This document shows, piece after piece, positions 43,283-57,045 of a stretch of DNA of 64,000 bases. How positions within the stretch are numbered: the first letter of the stretch is position 1; each line of letters opens with the position of its first letter. This DNA comes from Thuidium tamariscinum (Eukaryota > Streptophyta > Bryopsida > Hypnales > Thuidiaceae). A program made the translations under genes and the position numbers. Where the stretch lies: the NCBI GenBank assembly GCA_947034885.2, contig OX344758.2:11745067-11809066 (forward strand). Reading direction: 5' to 3'. The notes beneath the pieces are model-generated. The model had not been told where the DNA came from, made no database searches, and saw nothing but the letters and a program-made list of their open reading frames with translations.

Positions 43283-43288
43283 AATAAA
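43283..43288 (+). terminator. Polyadenylation signal of the small heat-shock gene
   Basis: AATAAA lies 235 bp after the stop codon, followed by T- and GT-rich sequence, and is the best candidate for the near-upstream polyadenylation element. Confidence 0.6.
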
Positions 43289-44592
43289 GCCTCATATTTT
43301 CGCAATCAATTGTGTCGGTCTTGTTCGTCTCCGGGAGATATATTTCGTTGTTTTGCTCGGCTTGTGTGCATACTGTGGATTGATATCTTTTAGTTCCACT
43401 ACATTGGATTCACGGTCGTGCGTCGCTTCTCCATTAATCGGATAGTTTTTGTATCAAATTCCACACCAGTGAAAAGGAAATCTGATGAGGTTAGTTCTCT
43501 AAATCGTTTCGCACAACGAACGCCGATCTGAGGAGATGTCATGTTTGATGGTCTAACTTGAAATCATAGTTAAGAGACTCTTACGAGCAACCCACTGACC
43601 TCAAATTTGAAAGGAATTTGAAGTTCACTTTAGATTTTGAGGCCTCTTACACTGACGGAGATAAGTCACTTACTCTGAAGTGGATATAAGTACTCTGTGA
43701 ATATTAATCATGTGCTGCTCACTTCTATGCTCCTCTTAATTTGGATGTTTGTTCAGTGAATATATGATCTCAATTTTGAAGTACTTCGGTTCTATGATGC
43801 ATTCATTTGAAACCTGCAAGAAGCGTCTATTTTTAGTATGTGATATTTAGCTTCCAGTTGACTGATCAGACATTAGGTTGCTCCCCATCTTCCTTGCAGC
43901 GCAGAGCATGCCGGGCCCGACGAACGAGTCAGTGTGTGCAGGTACATTACTTCATTCCTACCTCAATTCATGAACCACGAACGTATCATGCCATTTTGGG
44001 ACGAAGAGAAAGGAAACAGAAATGTCACTTTGTGCTTTTGAGGATGGTGCTCCCTAACATCTCGGAAGCAGCACCATGCTAATCGTCATAACACTTTTCC
44101 TAATCTCTTAATGTTAGACCCTTCCATCGCAATATCTCTTAGCCCTTGCTATGCTTTCTGCCTCTATTTTAAATCCGCTTTTCACTCGATTTAGCTTGAT
44201 CATGCAATCTTCTAATAGTTATGGTTTTATGCATCAACTAGATCGTAAGGACAGCAAGACATCATGGCAACCCAAAGTTAGATACATCGCGCAAACAATA
44301 ACCTCGGATATGCGAGCATTCACTGTTCAGGGTACGCGGAGAACTGGGATTTCTCAATTTAGAGCAGTTGCTATGTGTTGATCGAGAAACTTGCACTATA
44401 TGATGAGTTGTGATCTTAATTTGGAAATTATACAGATAGCAACGATTTGATGACTTGGGGGTGACTGATAGCTGCATTTCAATTTGAGCAAATTTACTAC
44501 AGCACTTGTCAACAGGGTCATAAGACCACACACTTAAGTTGTGTCGCGCATTAGGAGACGAGAGATGAGGGCGATGAAGATATGATTGAAGA
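43289..44592. other. Intergenic region and leader of the RECQSIM-like gene
   Basis: Moderate GC, no recognised gene. The frames at 43840-44082 and 44151-44381 lack domains. The helicase promoter presumably lies here but no element was assigned. Confidence 0.4.
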
Positions 44593-47500
44593 ATGGATTA
44601 CACGGAGAGAGCGCAGTATCTGTTGCGGCATCACTTTGGTCACCGGAAGCTCAAGGGTTTCCAGAAACAAGCCCTTAAAGCATGGGCTACTAACCGGGAC
44701 TGCTTTGTACTGTCAGCGAGCGGTTCCGGTAGAGTCTTCTCTCTCTTTCCTCTAAATTTTCGCTGTTCATTCAAAATGTCGATTGTTGATGATTTCTAGT
44801 ACTTTCAGGCCTATCACATTTCAAAGTACTTCCAAAATTGCTGACACCTATTGAGGGTAGCTGTGTAACACGGAATCATAAATTCGAACTTCTACTCTCC
44901 TTTGTAAAAAGAAGTGAGGGTGATGTAGGTAAATCCTTATGCTACCAACTACCAGCTTTAATCTCCCAGAAAGTGGTGGTGGTGATCTCTCCATTGATTA
45001 GTCTGATGCACGACCAATGCCTACAATTAGCGACTGCGGGAGTTTCTACTTGCTTTCTGGGATCTTCACAGCCTGACCATGCAGTGGAGCGAAGAGCGAT
45101 GTACGGGAATTATAGCCTTATCTACATGTGTCCGGAATCTCTTCAGCGGTAACTGCAGATTATCTTACACTCTGTTTCTCCTGATGCCTTACACATTCTG
45201 TTCGCAAGCACTTATCTGTCGTCGATTTTTTGAGAAAAATAGCGTTCTTCTATGGTGATCACACTGTTCATGATGGCAGGCTGGCGACTGGTTTGCAGGG
45301 CTTAGCCCGCAGTAAAGGAATAACATTGTTTGCTGTCGATGAGGCCCATTGTGTTTCGAAGTGGGGTCACGACTTTCGGCCTGAATACGGGTATGAAGCC
45401 TTCTCTAGTGTCTGCAAATTTATTGATGCTCGGTGGAAACCTCCAAATTAGGCTAAACAGACTTGGCACTTGAATATTCTGGGGAGTGCGCAAGAGATGT
45501 TTATTATGTCCTCGATGTTGACTCTTTATTAGTTTAGAATCAGTAGTCGAGATCAAAATTAGTCTTCATTTAAATTAAAGTTTGGAGGTATCTGAGTGTC
45601 ACACTTATCCTTCGTGGATATCGTGGATCTTTACATGGATCATGACTCTGCTGAAGAGGATTAGAAAGACGTCTGGGATCAGATTTTGTGGGCCGTTAAT
45701 TATGGCCATTAATTTGCAGGAAATTGGGAATACTTCGAAGCCGTTTCAGTGATATTACATGGAGAGGGAAGAAAGTTCGCATTCCTATCATGGCCCTCAC
45801 AGCTACAGCTACTGGACGAGTGCGAGACGACATCCTGACGTGCTTGAACCTCCGGGAGTCACATCCCAAGATTATTGTCACTTCCTTCCACAGGCCCAAT
45901 CTTATATTTTCGGTAAATGCTTATGACGGTATCGTAGAATATATAACGATGTGTCCCATGATTAAGCTGTCATAATATACTCATCTCAACTTCAGCCTAA
46001 TGTTGTACCATTCAATATTGTTCATTCTTTGATTCTTAATAATAAGTACCTCTGAATAAGTACCCTCCCAAATGACAATATCGGATATCATTTTCAAGAG
46101 AGAATGAACCTTTCTTTCATTGAAGCACCATTCTGCCTTGAAATTTTATCTTATTAGTGTTACATTGCGGACAGGGAGTGTTTCTGCTAGTGGAGTGTTT
46201 CTACCAGTTAATATAGTGTTTTACTCAAGCTTGGTCCTAGTGGCAATTTACTAACATTGGTGCTCGATTCCCAGTTATGATATTATGATTGCACATGTAG
46301 GTCAGTCGCGGTGTAATGTCCTCTAATCTGTCCTGTCTCGTTGAAGGTGCATCACAGCAGAACATCGCACCCCGATTCTTACAAAGAAGACTTCGAGCCT
46401 GTCGTTAAAAAGTACAAAGAGAGAGGAGGGGGCCAAAGGAGGGGTCGGCCTCGCCCGAAGCTCGACCACAGTGTGCACACTGACCATAGTTATCCATCCA
46501 CAGATAAAGTTCCCGATCTTCAGCCTCGTCTATTCCCGGACACTCGACCAGTTGAAGAATCTGCTGAAATTGAAAGGGCAACCGCCATGGCCAGAGCGAA
46601 ATGTCCAGAAGTAGCTCCTTTGCCTGGTGGAAATCTTGATGACGATCCAGAGCATATCCCGACTGAGTTTGAGGAAACTGATGATGATGAGACTGATGAT
46701 TATGTCACGCGAGGTGTTGGAGGTAGGAGCACCCAGGACACGCAGGAGATGCCAATGAACCCAGAGGAGGAGAGGATAGGTGGCGATTTTGAGGGTGGGT
46801 ATTTCTGTTCTTATGCATTTATCTATCGATATTGTGACTGCCTTGTCTTGTACTCTAGGTTGGACAATACTACAACAACCGCGTTGCTATATGATGAGAT
46901 TTGCCTTTGGATCACGTCCAATTTCTGAAAGGACAACGCACTGTCTTGCAATGGTGTCCGAGGTCTTGGTTATGTTTACGTGGCATGTAAAGAGCTATTG
47001 TCAAAGTCATTGATCCTATACATTAACGGTCTATATATATTAAGGCAACAACACTTAATTCCAACTTCTTTCTAAAACCAACCCAAGTATTCTTGCCTAA
47101 AATGTATTCCCACTGCGAATGAGAGTCTAAGGTTGGTTTTAGAATCACTGCTACTTTTAACACTTTAAAAATCAATATTTTATTAATTCAGTGTTCTATA
47201 AATGCATTCAAGAGAATCTAGAATCCGCTTTGACTTCCAACACGACCCCGATAAAGCTTTTTCAATATAAGAATTGGTAACACTTGTTACTACCTTGCAA
47301 CTTATATGGGCAGCCTTGGAGGATTTTTTTACATTTTTCTCACTGCTCGTGCTGTTGGACAAAGCAGTGCAGCCTAGAGGTTACAGTGGTCATAGATTGA
47401 GGAGACTGCATCGAAAACTTTCTACCAGTATTCGACATGGTGGAACCAGGTACCGGAAAGGAAGGTGCAAAGGGGCGTGCATTATCTACATGCCCACCAG

Positions 47501-48594
47501 AACCGAAACTGAAAATTTGGCTGCGTATTTCCGCAGACGTGGCGTAAAGAGTATGGCTTATCATTCGCAGGTAGAAACCACCAGAATGTTTGTTTCCTTT
47601 AATCCTTTTCCAACAGATTAAATACTGCATTAAGCCTCATGATCAAATGACCAGCGATGAAAACCTTACACTCTACATCTTGCGATCTGTTTCCTCACTT
47701 CCACTGATTTAAACTTTGATGAAATTATTTCACATTTCGTTATATGCATGTGACGTTGACAGTTGCCAAAGGCGCATCTGAAAGAAGTGCATGAACTTTT
47801 TCATGCAGATCGTTTGCAGGTGAGTATCCTTCTTTCAATCATGGTCATACCGATGAACTTCTGATCGATTTCAATCATTTCTGAGTTGCATCCGATTATG
47901 AAATTGACCTGGGCAATTGAGCTTTGCTGACTTCACCACTAGAGAAGTCTTTGCAACTGACATTAATTAGACCAACAGTACATGAGACTAACAACCACTT
48001 CACGAAAGGGATTGCTGTTTGTGCAGGTAGTGATCGCCACTATTGCGTTTGGGATGGGGATTCACAAGCCCAATATCTCTCACGTCATCCATTACGGTTG
48101 GCCGCAGGTGTGCTAAAACTTAGTTGAGATTTAAGGGCGTAAAGTCTATTAGATCGACATGATCTCTTTGAATTTTCTGTGTGAAGATGATGATTCAAGT
48201 TTTTTTGTTTGCTAATTACACACAACATATTCGGAGGAAACCTACATTTGAATTTGACATAAGACAATCATGCTTATGTAAAACCTGACGTAAGCATTGT
48301 GACTACGTGCAATAGAGTTTGGAGGATTACTATCAGGAAGCAGGAAGAGCTGGCAGAGATGGGGGGTTATCACACTGTCGTAAGTTACCAACTCCGCAAT
48401 AACATCTGGTTCTTATCTCTTCATTTAGTGAGACAAACCTGCACTGTTTTGTTGGATAATTGCCATTTTGATCTGGAACCTGTCATTGAAACAGAGTTAT
48501 TTGTGGATATGACGACCCTTCCCACTTTGCTGGCCAGTTATAGGGATCGAAATGAAGCAATTTTTGCTCGGTCGATGCTTGCTCAGTGTCATAG
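44593..48594 (+). CDS. RECQSIM: RECQSIM-type RecQ DNA helicase, 3' end not found
   Basis: Exons read by eye: 44593-44728, 44929-45148, 45280-45390, 45720-45912, 46347-about 46794, a segment ending 47570 (certain from 47478), 47763-47819, 48027-48107, 48316-48379 and 48495-48594. Phases agree except around 46795-47477, which is unresolved. RecQ helicases are 3'-5' ATP-dependent DNA unwinding enzymes of the nucleus. Motifs in order are [17 protein letters not shown] (motif 0), GSGKS (about 44-48), [32 protein letters not shown] (DEAH 139-142), [34 protein letters not shown] and [12 protein letters not shown]. An acidic insert in exon 5 ([10 protein letters not shown]) splits the helicase domain, the trait of RECQSIM. 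Motif V has His where the family has Asp (GMGID). The last exon ends at CHR with donor GTACAA. The RQC zinc-binding region is not seen, and repeats start about 80 bp later. The gene may be truncated or have a giant intron. Confidence 0.85.
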
Positions 48595-48754
48595 GTACAA
48601 TAAATTTCTCCTCAATCCTAGCAAATTCATTATTTTATTCATTATGTATTATGCCAGCAATCGGTCATAAATTCAATAAAAAAAAGGAAATTTTAATGAA
48701 ACCTTTATATGCATTATTCAAAATTCAAGGTGATCAAATTTCACTCAAAATTGC

Positions 48755-48960
48755 CATTTGTATTGCAAAATGCATAAACTCTTTTATTTTTTTAGTTAAA
48801 ATTTTTTTTTTGCATTATATCTAACCAAAGGATCTTGCCCTTGACTAGTATAAGAATGTGGGAGAAATTTCATAAACTTTGACCACAAGGATTGCAAGAT
48901 ATTTGTGTTTGAAGTGAAGAAAACTAGTTTTTTGTACCTTGCCTATCTAGATTTTTAAGG
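48755..48960 (+). repeat. Dispersed repeat family E, copy 1
   Basis: Contains GATCTTGCCCTTGACTAGTA, then a TGGGAGAAATTTCATAAACT block, then GGATTGCAAGATATTTG and AGTGAAGAAAAC. It is matched in order by copies near 52225, 56835 and 63118. It starts close behind the last readable helicase exon. Confidence 0.6.
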
Positions 48961-51900
48961 CTTCGAATCTTCTTAGCTTAAAAAGTTTTGTTCTACCAAT
49001 ATTGATTTAATAAAGATTTATATGGAAGAATTGAGTTGAAAGCTCATGAATTTTCATTAGAAAAAAACTTGATTTTCATTGTTTAAAAAATTGTTCAATA
49101 TGACCCTTGTAGCTTTTATGTAGGGTATATACTAAAGTAAAGAGAACATTTGATGTGGGATTATTTAATTTAAATATTGTATTTAAGATGATCATATTTC
49201 TACATTAAGAAAACTACAAGGGGTGTATTTCCAATACCCTATGGTTTTTTGTAAATTCATTAATGTGTTTTCTTAAGTTGGGATATCTTCCTATATATAA
49301 TTAATATTCAAGTGTCCAACGTTTTTTCCGCCCCTACCTTTCTACTTGAATTTTTCCTTTTCTCTAATGCATACAAGTACAGTACAAGGTATATGCAATG
49401 AAATCAACAATCAATTCAAGTGCCCTTTACCAATTTTATCATTGAACATTTTTTGCTACTTGTGGTCAATGTCTCATACTTACACACACAAATATATATA
49501 TATTTTGCATAAATTTTTTTAACTTTGAATTAAATGAACCCTATCTTATACTTCATATAGTTTTCTAAAAAAAAAGGGATCTCTTTAAAAAGGAGACAAT
49601 GGGATTTTAGGAATTAAACTTTGAACAATAAGATTTAATCTTGTATATTTATCATTAAGACTATATATAGTCTATCAATACCAAAAACCTCTATTCTAGT
49701 TTTGTTGATTAAACAACATTGTATAATAATTTTAACAAAAATAAGAAATGTGTATGTAAAAATAAGGAAGACAATCTTATCAACTTGAAATTTCTTCACA
49801 AACATAATATGAATTAGCACTGGTAAAGTTTGCCCTTGATGAATTATAAATATATTTTTGGCTTCATTTTTTGGAATGAATCAAACATCCAAAATGGATA
49901 TTTTAAAAATTACATTAAAGTTTCACCAAGGCACATTCAATAATCAAGTGGAAATGAGATGAATATCCTAATGTAAGAAAATAATGTAGACCATTTTATA
50001 TTGAATTTATCTAAATAGGAGTAATATTGGCATAAGAGCCTACTCAACTTAGAAATTTCAGCCTACAAGCCCTGAGCCTAAATATAAGTAAATACCTTAC
50101 AACCATTGACATTGCTTATAATATACATACCTATAATGTAAGTTTCGAGGTTTTCTAAGCTCATGGAACAAAGATCCTAGTCTCATATGCTAGCAATTTT
50201 TTAGGCCTATGGCCAAAGTAATTGAATTAACTAATTGTCACCAAATACTTTTGGATTTTTATAAAATTCCCTTCAACATCTAAAAATGTTAATTTTGATG
50301 AATCTTTACTTTGGTTTTCCACTTGCATTATATTAAATAAATTTGATAACCATCAAGAATTACAATGATGTCTATAGCATGATAGAAATTCCATCTTGCT
50401 TTTGGATACATAAAAATTAAGAGGCATTTCCATTTTGCATACTTCACCTGTTTGAAAACTAAGATGATTGTATAGGAATTTATTTACAAAGAATCTAATA
50501 ACATACATTAAGAAGTAGATTCTAAAAGTCTAAACATAGAATATTTTATATTCTAGTTATTCATTCTAATTATACTAAGAGATGACAATATTGCATGTAT
50601 ATAATATAAAGGTGAATAATCATCCAAATCTACAATACCTCTATATAATCATATCATATATTAATCACATTATAAAAATGATATTTTAAAATCAAATTAA
50701 AAGATTTTTCTTAAAACTTATTAAACTTCTTAAAGAATTAGGATTACTTAATTTTTTTGGTATCTCAAATAGAATATATAAACTATTTCTATTGAGTTAT
50801 ATATTAACCCCTAAATGTCAAAGTTATTTTTGAGCTTACTGGATTTTGTTCAAAACTTAAAACCTAAATTTTGATTAGTTTTATCAACTTTTTTAAAACT
50901 ATAAATTTATGAATTCAAACTAGATATATTATGAGTCACTTAGGAGAAGTAGAGAATGATATTACTTATGGAACAAGAGATTGTAATGTTTGATGGATAA
51001 AATGTTAAAACTCAGAAAAGAATTTGAAGTCTTTTAATCCACTTCTTACATCCCAAATCTTAAATTGAGGTCATAAAAAAATATCCAACTAAATAACATA
51101 AGATGCACAATCCTATTCTATTAATGCTTCTCAAAATCTACTCTATAGTTTCTTAGATTGAATTTTCAATGTGATTTTTCCTTGAAGTCTAGCACACTTG
51201 AGACTCATCTTCATGAGTCTCTAATACTAAATAATCAAGATTTGCAATGGGCACTTTTGGATAAAATCTTCAATAGAAAAATTACAAACATTTGTTTTTC
51301 AAAATCAAACTTTTAATGCTTAAAATAAAATTTGGAGATTCCACCAAAAAAAGTATCTGAAATAATATTGTGATAAGATCTTAATTAACTTAAAAGTTTA
51401 GTCACCAAAATATGATGCATTGGGCATTTAGGATTTAGTTTAACCTTAAAATCCAATTATCTATAAAATAATAAGTCACTGCCATTTATAATCAGTTTCA
51501 CCTAAAAATTTTAATCTTAAAACTAAATTGTTCTTATTATACATGACCAAGATGTAAGGCTAGATATAAAATCAAATTTAATTTTTTCATTCTTTATAAA
51601 ATGGGCAGATATGCTGTCAGAACAAATTCATGTCGAAATGTTATGTTGATGGAATATTTTGGTGAAAATTTTCCTGAAAAATGCCACTTGTAAGTTGATA
51701 ATTTTCATTTGAAATTACTTGCATGTAATCTTGTAAACATTGACATTTGAATCATTAATCCAAAATAAATATGAAGTAATGGAAATTGCATACACATACT
51801 TTATTTACAATACAATTATATGAATATTTTAACTAATTATGATTTTATTTTTTAAATTCATTCTTCCAACAACTTAAAAGAACTAAATATTTTATAATAT

Positions 51901-52224
51901 ATATGAAATATATAATCAACCTAATTGAAAGACTCCCATCAATATCATGTATTGTTTGGTGTTGTTTTAGATTGAATTCAGTAAACATGACAATCCATTT
52001 TATAATGTTAAATATTTCATAAATATACACGCAATTTAATAACCTTAATAAGCCAACTTCAAAATAATTTTTTTTAAAACTTTGTTTCATCTATTTTACC
52101 CATTAATACATTGGAACCATATAATAAATTGATCATAATCTCAAGGTGTATTTTGTCCTCAAAAACAATCAAAAACAACCATTTTCAGTGTAAAGGGCAA
52201 AAATATAGATTTTTTTTTTTCCAT

Positions 52225-52375
52225 TTACAACTATGTGAAAAAGTGGTATGAAAATGTGTGGGAAAAAATTCAAATTTTTTTACTCCATAGATTGCAAGAT
52301 ATTTGCATTCAAAGTGAAGTAAACATGTTTTTTGGCACCATGCCATTCTAGTTTATTAGATTTTGAATTGTCTTT
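52225..52375 (+). repeat. Dispersed repeat family E, copy 2
   Basis: Shares TGTGGGAAAAAATTC, TAGATTGCAAGATATTTGCA and AAGTGAAGTAAACATG with copy 1, in the same orientation. Confidence 0.6.
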
Positions 52376-55300
52376 ATTCAAAAACTTTACATTTTAGACT
52401 TTGCATTAAAAAAAATTAATGCTAAATTGAAATTCTAAGAGTTACAAAAAATAATGCAATCTTCATCATTTAAAACATTGCTAGCTAGAAGCAAATACAA
52501 GATAGAGGAAAAATAAAATTGTTGATAGTTAGAAGACAAAATTAGAAGATGGAATTGAAAGACATGAATTCCAACAATGAGGTTATTTTAACAATTATAG
52601 TTAAGCCTATTAAAACTTTTTCTTTGAGAATTGTAAGAGTTTAGCTCAAAACAAATCCAAAAGTTAGTTTTTTTCAAAAACACACTTTGAATGCTCCTAA
52701 AGCAAGATGCTCTATAACTTTCTCATTTCTTTTTTGAATTGAACAAAAGAAACCTCTCCAAGTAGATAAAAAAATATAATTATTGTAAAATAGTTTTTAA
52801 ATTTTTATTTTAAGTTGTTGTAGACTTTTTGGCAATCTGCTTTAGACAATTTTGAGCTTTATGTGGTGTAACTTCTGCTCTTGGGCACCAATTGAATAAA
52901 CATTAAATTTTCAAAGAGGTTCTTGAATTTTTTTATCTTGAAAAAAATCCAAAAATCATGTCCGAAACTGAATTCAAAAGAATATGTCTAAACTAACAAC
53001 TATCTTCTAAAGAGACACTTGGTACTTGAGGGCTAGATTATTAAATTTAGAGACATGCAAATCAATGAGTATCAATAATAATATAATCATTGCTATAATG
53101 CAATACCAACCCTATTGCTTAAAAACTAAGGTAGATGTATCTATTACTAATACACGCCCCATCAACAATAAATAGGGTACCCTATTCAAAACAAGATTGG
53201 AATGGATTTACGTTTTCTCTTTGGAATGTGTGTCTATGTACTTTTTCAAGGCTTGAACCAATAAATTAATGACACATAAGTGAGAATAAATGTAGGAAGT
53301 AATTAGTGGAAAAGTATTCTTGAATGATGGAAATTGGATGACTCTAGATGTTGGTTATATGTCAAGCCCAACTTTTGCCTTTCAAAATTCATAGTAATTT
53401 CAGTTCAAGAGATAAAATTACCAATTTTTTTGCAATTCCCATTATTTTTGTCAATGCATCTCTGAAAATATTTGCTTTGTCTTCCACTATCCTAGATTAT
53501 ATCTAAATGCTCTTATTTTATTGGTTATGGGTACATCTACCTAACAATATTTTCTTAAGGTTATTAAAAGTAGATTTAAAGTCAAGAGTACTACCAAATT
53601 TAGGATGAAAATGTACAATAATAAACTATATGACCATTTCAAGGGATAAACTTGTAATAGTGAGCCATGAGATTGTGCACTTATTGTAATAGATATTAGG
53701 ACTTGTGCAAAGTAAAAGTGTGGCAAATTTATTGCATTATTGATCCATGCAAATGTAGGGTCTTTTGTAAATATAGTTATAGACAATTGTAGCTTGATGG
53801 TATCAATTTTCTTCATGTCTAAGAATAAATTTATTGTTTGTAAAGAATCTAGGTATCAAATCCTTACTTTTGCAAGTCAATTTATTCTTCTCATCCCTAC
53901 ATGAACTCTTTCAAACTCTCCTACAAAAATCATGAAGCATCAAATTATCATATTTGGATGTATTTTATTTTTTTCATCGAGCATCTATATTAAGTTTATT
54001 GAGATAGTTGTAATTCACCTAGTGGATTCAAGAATTCTTGGGGATTAAGTCTAGTGCTTAGACGAGGACTATTAGTATAGTAAAAAATGTCACGAGATAA
54101 AAAAAATAGGCTCAATTTAATTTATTGAAGGAAAAATTTATATTGTTGAAAAAATCTACTATAGCATTGGTAACATGTCTCATAGATAATTATATATAAA
54201 GTAGGGTATTGCAAAAATCGACATTTTTTGGTATAGTAGAAAAAAAATAGGGTGCCAAATATTGGATATCTTGAAAAATACTTAATAGGTTCATGAATGG
54301 TTTAGGAAGGTGGTTGTAATTGTTGTCTTGAATTTGAATTAAGTGCCTTTGGATTGGTGGAAAATTTTCTTAGGGTCATGTTTATATGGTAGGATTGTAT
54401 TGGTATTGAAAATTTACAACATGTTTAGGATATAGGCTAAGACTACTCATATATGTGTTTGTAAACACACGTGGTAAAATAAATTATAGTATTTTCAACT
54501 TTTTCATGTTTCAATATATTCTTCTTTCATAGAATGTGTACCACTCCAAGATTGCATGTTGTAGCTCATTAGTTATGTATTCTAGAGATTGTTTTCTTAT
54601 CATAGTATACTTCAGCCACATACTTGCATATGCAAGGTGTTTACAGTTCTCTCAATATTTTATAGCTCTAAAATGTACTAAAAAAATAGGGTGTCAAGAA
54701 TTAGTCTTCTTACCCACTTAAAAAAAATAGGGTATTCAAAAATACATGTTAGTAGCTTTTTATTTACAAATAGGGAGGGAAAAAAAGAATGGAAGGAAAT
54801 AAATACCTTTATTAAATACCCCATTATTGCACATGATTATCAAATGTAAAAGGATGTAAAACCTCCAAGGTCTAGGAACATGATGTTTGCAAAATATTCT
54901 CCCTTAGTCTAGCTATTTATTAAAGAAATATCTTAATTTTGTATTGTCACTATAACACAAATTATTTTAGTTTGATGTAAAATATATTAGTTCAGTGACA
55001 ATGCATGTAATATATTCAATAGGTTTTTCTTAGGAAAATCTATAAAGATAATTTTCCAATAAGTGGACATTAATACATAAAAAATGGATACTCTATAAAA
55101 TATAACACATTTATTTAGACAATATGAAAATTTACTAAACCAACTTCCAATAAGATTTAGATAAAATTGCCTACTTATATACCTTGTTATTTTTTTTTAT
55201 CGATGTACTAAGCATGGCTCAAAGAAATTCCCTTCTAAAGATTCTTCTAGAACTATGGAGTTGAGAGCTTTTATACCTTGTAAACCCTCCAAAAAAATTA

Positions 55301-56834
55301 AGAGTATAATTTTAACTTTTGAAATTGTGATTTGTCAGTAAATGTGAAGTTCAAAATAAAGGATTGTTTATCAAATATTATAAGTTACCTTTCATGTTAT
55401 TTATCCTTGTACCATCTATATAACTTGGAAGTATAAAATTTCTACATTGTATCATTCTACAAGGCCCTTGTATACTATACCAAAGTTGTCATCCCACAAT
55501 AGATAAGTTGAAAAATCATACATTCTCATACATTCAAAATGTTAGAAAAATACTAGTGCTAATATCTAATTTCAAGAAAAAAATGTCATGAGGAAGTTAA
55601 TTTTATTCTCTTAAGAAAATCTTCAATATAATATTCTGTTCTAACTTAAAGACATTTGCCTTTTTGCTTACTACATTCATTAGTTAATTATTCTTATATT
55701 CTCTACTTTTTATTTTCAAATTTCAAAGCAAATAAGAAAAATTGACTAGAGTTTCAAAGTAGGATAGGATTTAATTCTTTTATAAATTCTTTAAAGACAA
55801 AGTCTTGGAGGAGATAAAATATAATATCTAATATACTTTATTTCTTATTGAAAGAAAAAACTAAATTGCTTATGACTTTTGTAACAAATTGATAATTCTT
55901 TATTTCAATAGTAAAAATGTTCTAATAAATAACATATATTTTTTTTTTTTCCTTTTCTTTCAAAATTTTAAAAGTGAGATAAAATAAGACTTTATATATT
56001 TTTTCTATCTTCATTGCAAATAAAATCAAAATTCCTCATAACTTTCACCCTTTTATATTTGAAATTGAATGATTCAAATTTTTGAGTAGATATCAATCTA
56101 AAAAATTAAATGAAATCAATTAATTGTTTTTAGGTGCCTAGTCAATAGTTTGAAATGGAAATTTTTAAAGAAACTTATAATATTTTCAATATTTATTGCA
56201 AAGGTGTGAAACAAAACTCAACATGTAGATTATGATTATTACACATCCATTCTAAAAGCCTTTTGCAGAAATTCCAAATTATGAAGCCAATATATCCTAC
56301 CCTAATTCTCAAACAAACCATAGTGGGCCCTTTAATGGTTCAAAGTTGAGGTCTTGAAAATATTCTTTTCTTTTGACAAAATTAATGATTTGTTGGTAAA
56401 TTAATATCCTTATTGGCAACTTTGAACTTTAATAAGTAAAAATAGACTAGAAAAAATTGAATACAAAGACTCCAACAACTTTAATATTTAAGGGAAAGCT
56501 AGTAATGTTCACAAAAATTGAAGGAAGTCCGATCTACAGTGCCTTTTTTGCTTGGCATCCAAAAAATCTAATTAAAAAATAAATAAAAACTTCAAAAATC
56601 TTAAAAATAATATTCTTTAAAATTATGTACTACGAACATTCTATAATATTCTAATTTCAAGCATCTTATTGACAACTCCCTAAAAATGATCCTATATACA
56701 ATTTTGGTTGCCAAAATCTACAATGAATGCCCCTTCTAATATTGCTTCTAATATTTACCATCAACAAAAAAAATTCAAGGCAATTCTTACAATCTAAAGA
56801 ACCAATGCTTTTTTTCATCAAAAAATATTTTTAA

Positions 56835-57045
56835 AATGCAATTTCTATTGCAAAGTGTATTTTTTTCTTTTTGTATGTCTAATTGAATAATCTTGCACTT
56901 AACTAGTATAAAGTTGTATAGAAGAAATTTCTAAAACTTTCACCACACAAATTGTTAGGTACTTGTAATCAAACTATTAAAGTGAAGACAATGTTCTTTT
57001 TTGTTATGTTTAACCTTCTCTAGTTTGATGTCAAGACTTTTTAAA
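56835..57045 (+). repeat. Dispersed repeat family E, copy 3
   Basis: Shares AATCTTGCACTTAACTAGTA, AGAAGAAATTTCTAAAACTT and AAGTGAAGACAATG with copy 1. The upstream block ATGCAATTTCTATTGCAAA also matches 48755 onward. Confidence 0.6.

Noticed and set aside
48552-48824. 90-codon plus frame across the end of the last helicase exon
   Set aside because: It is in a different frame from the helicase and runs into AT-rich repeat sequence.
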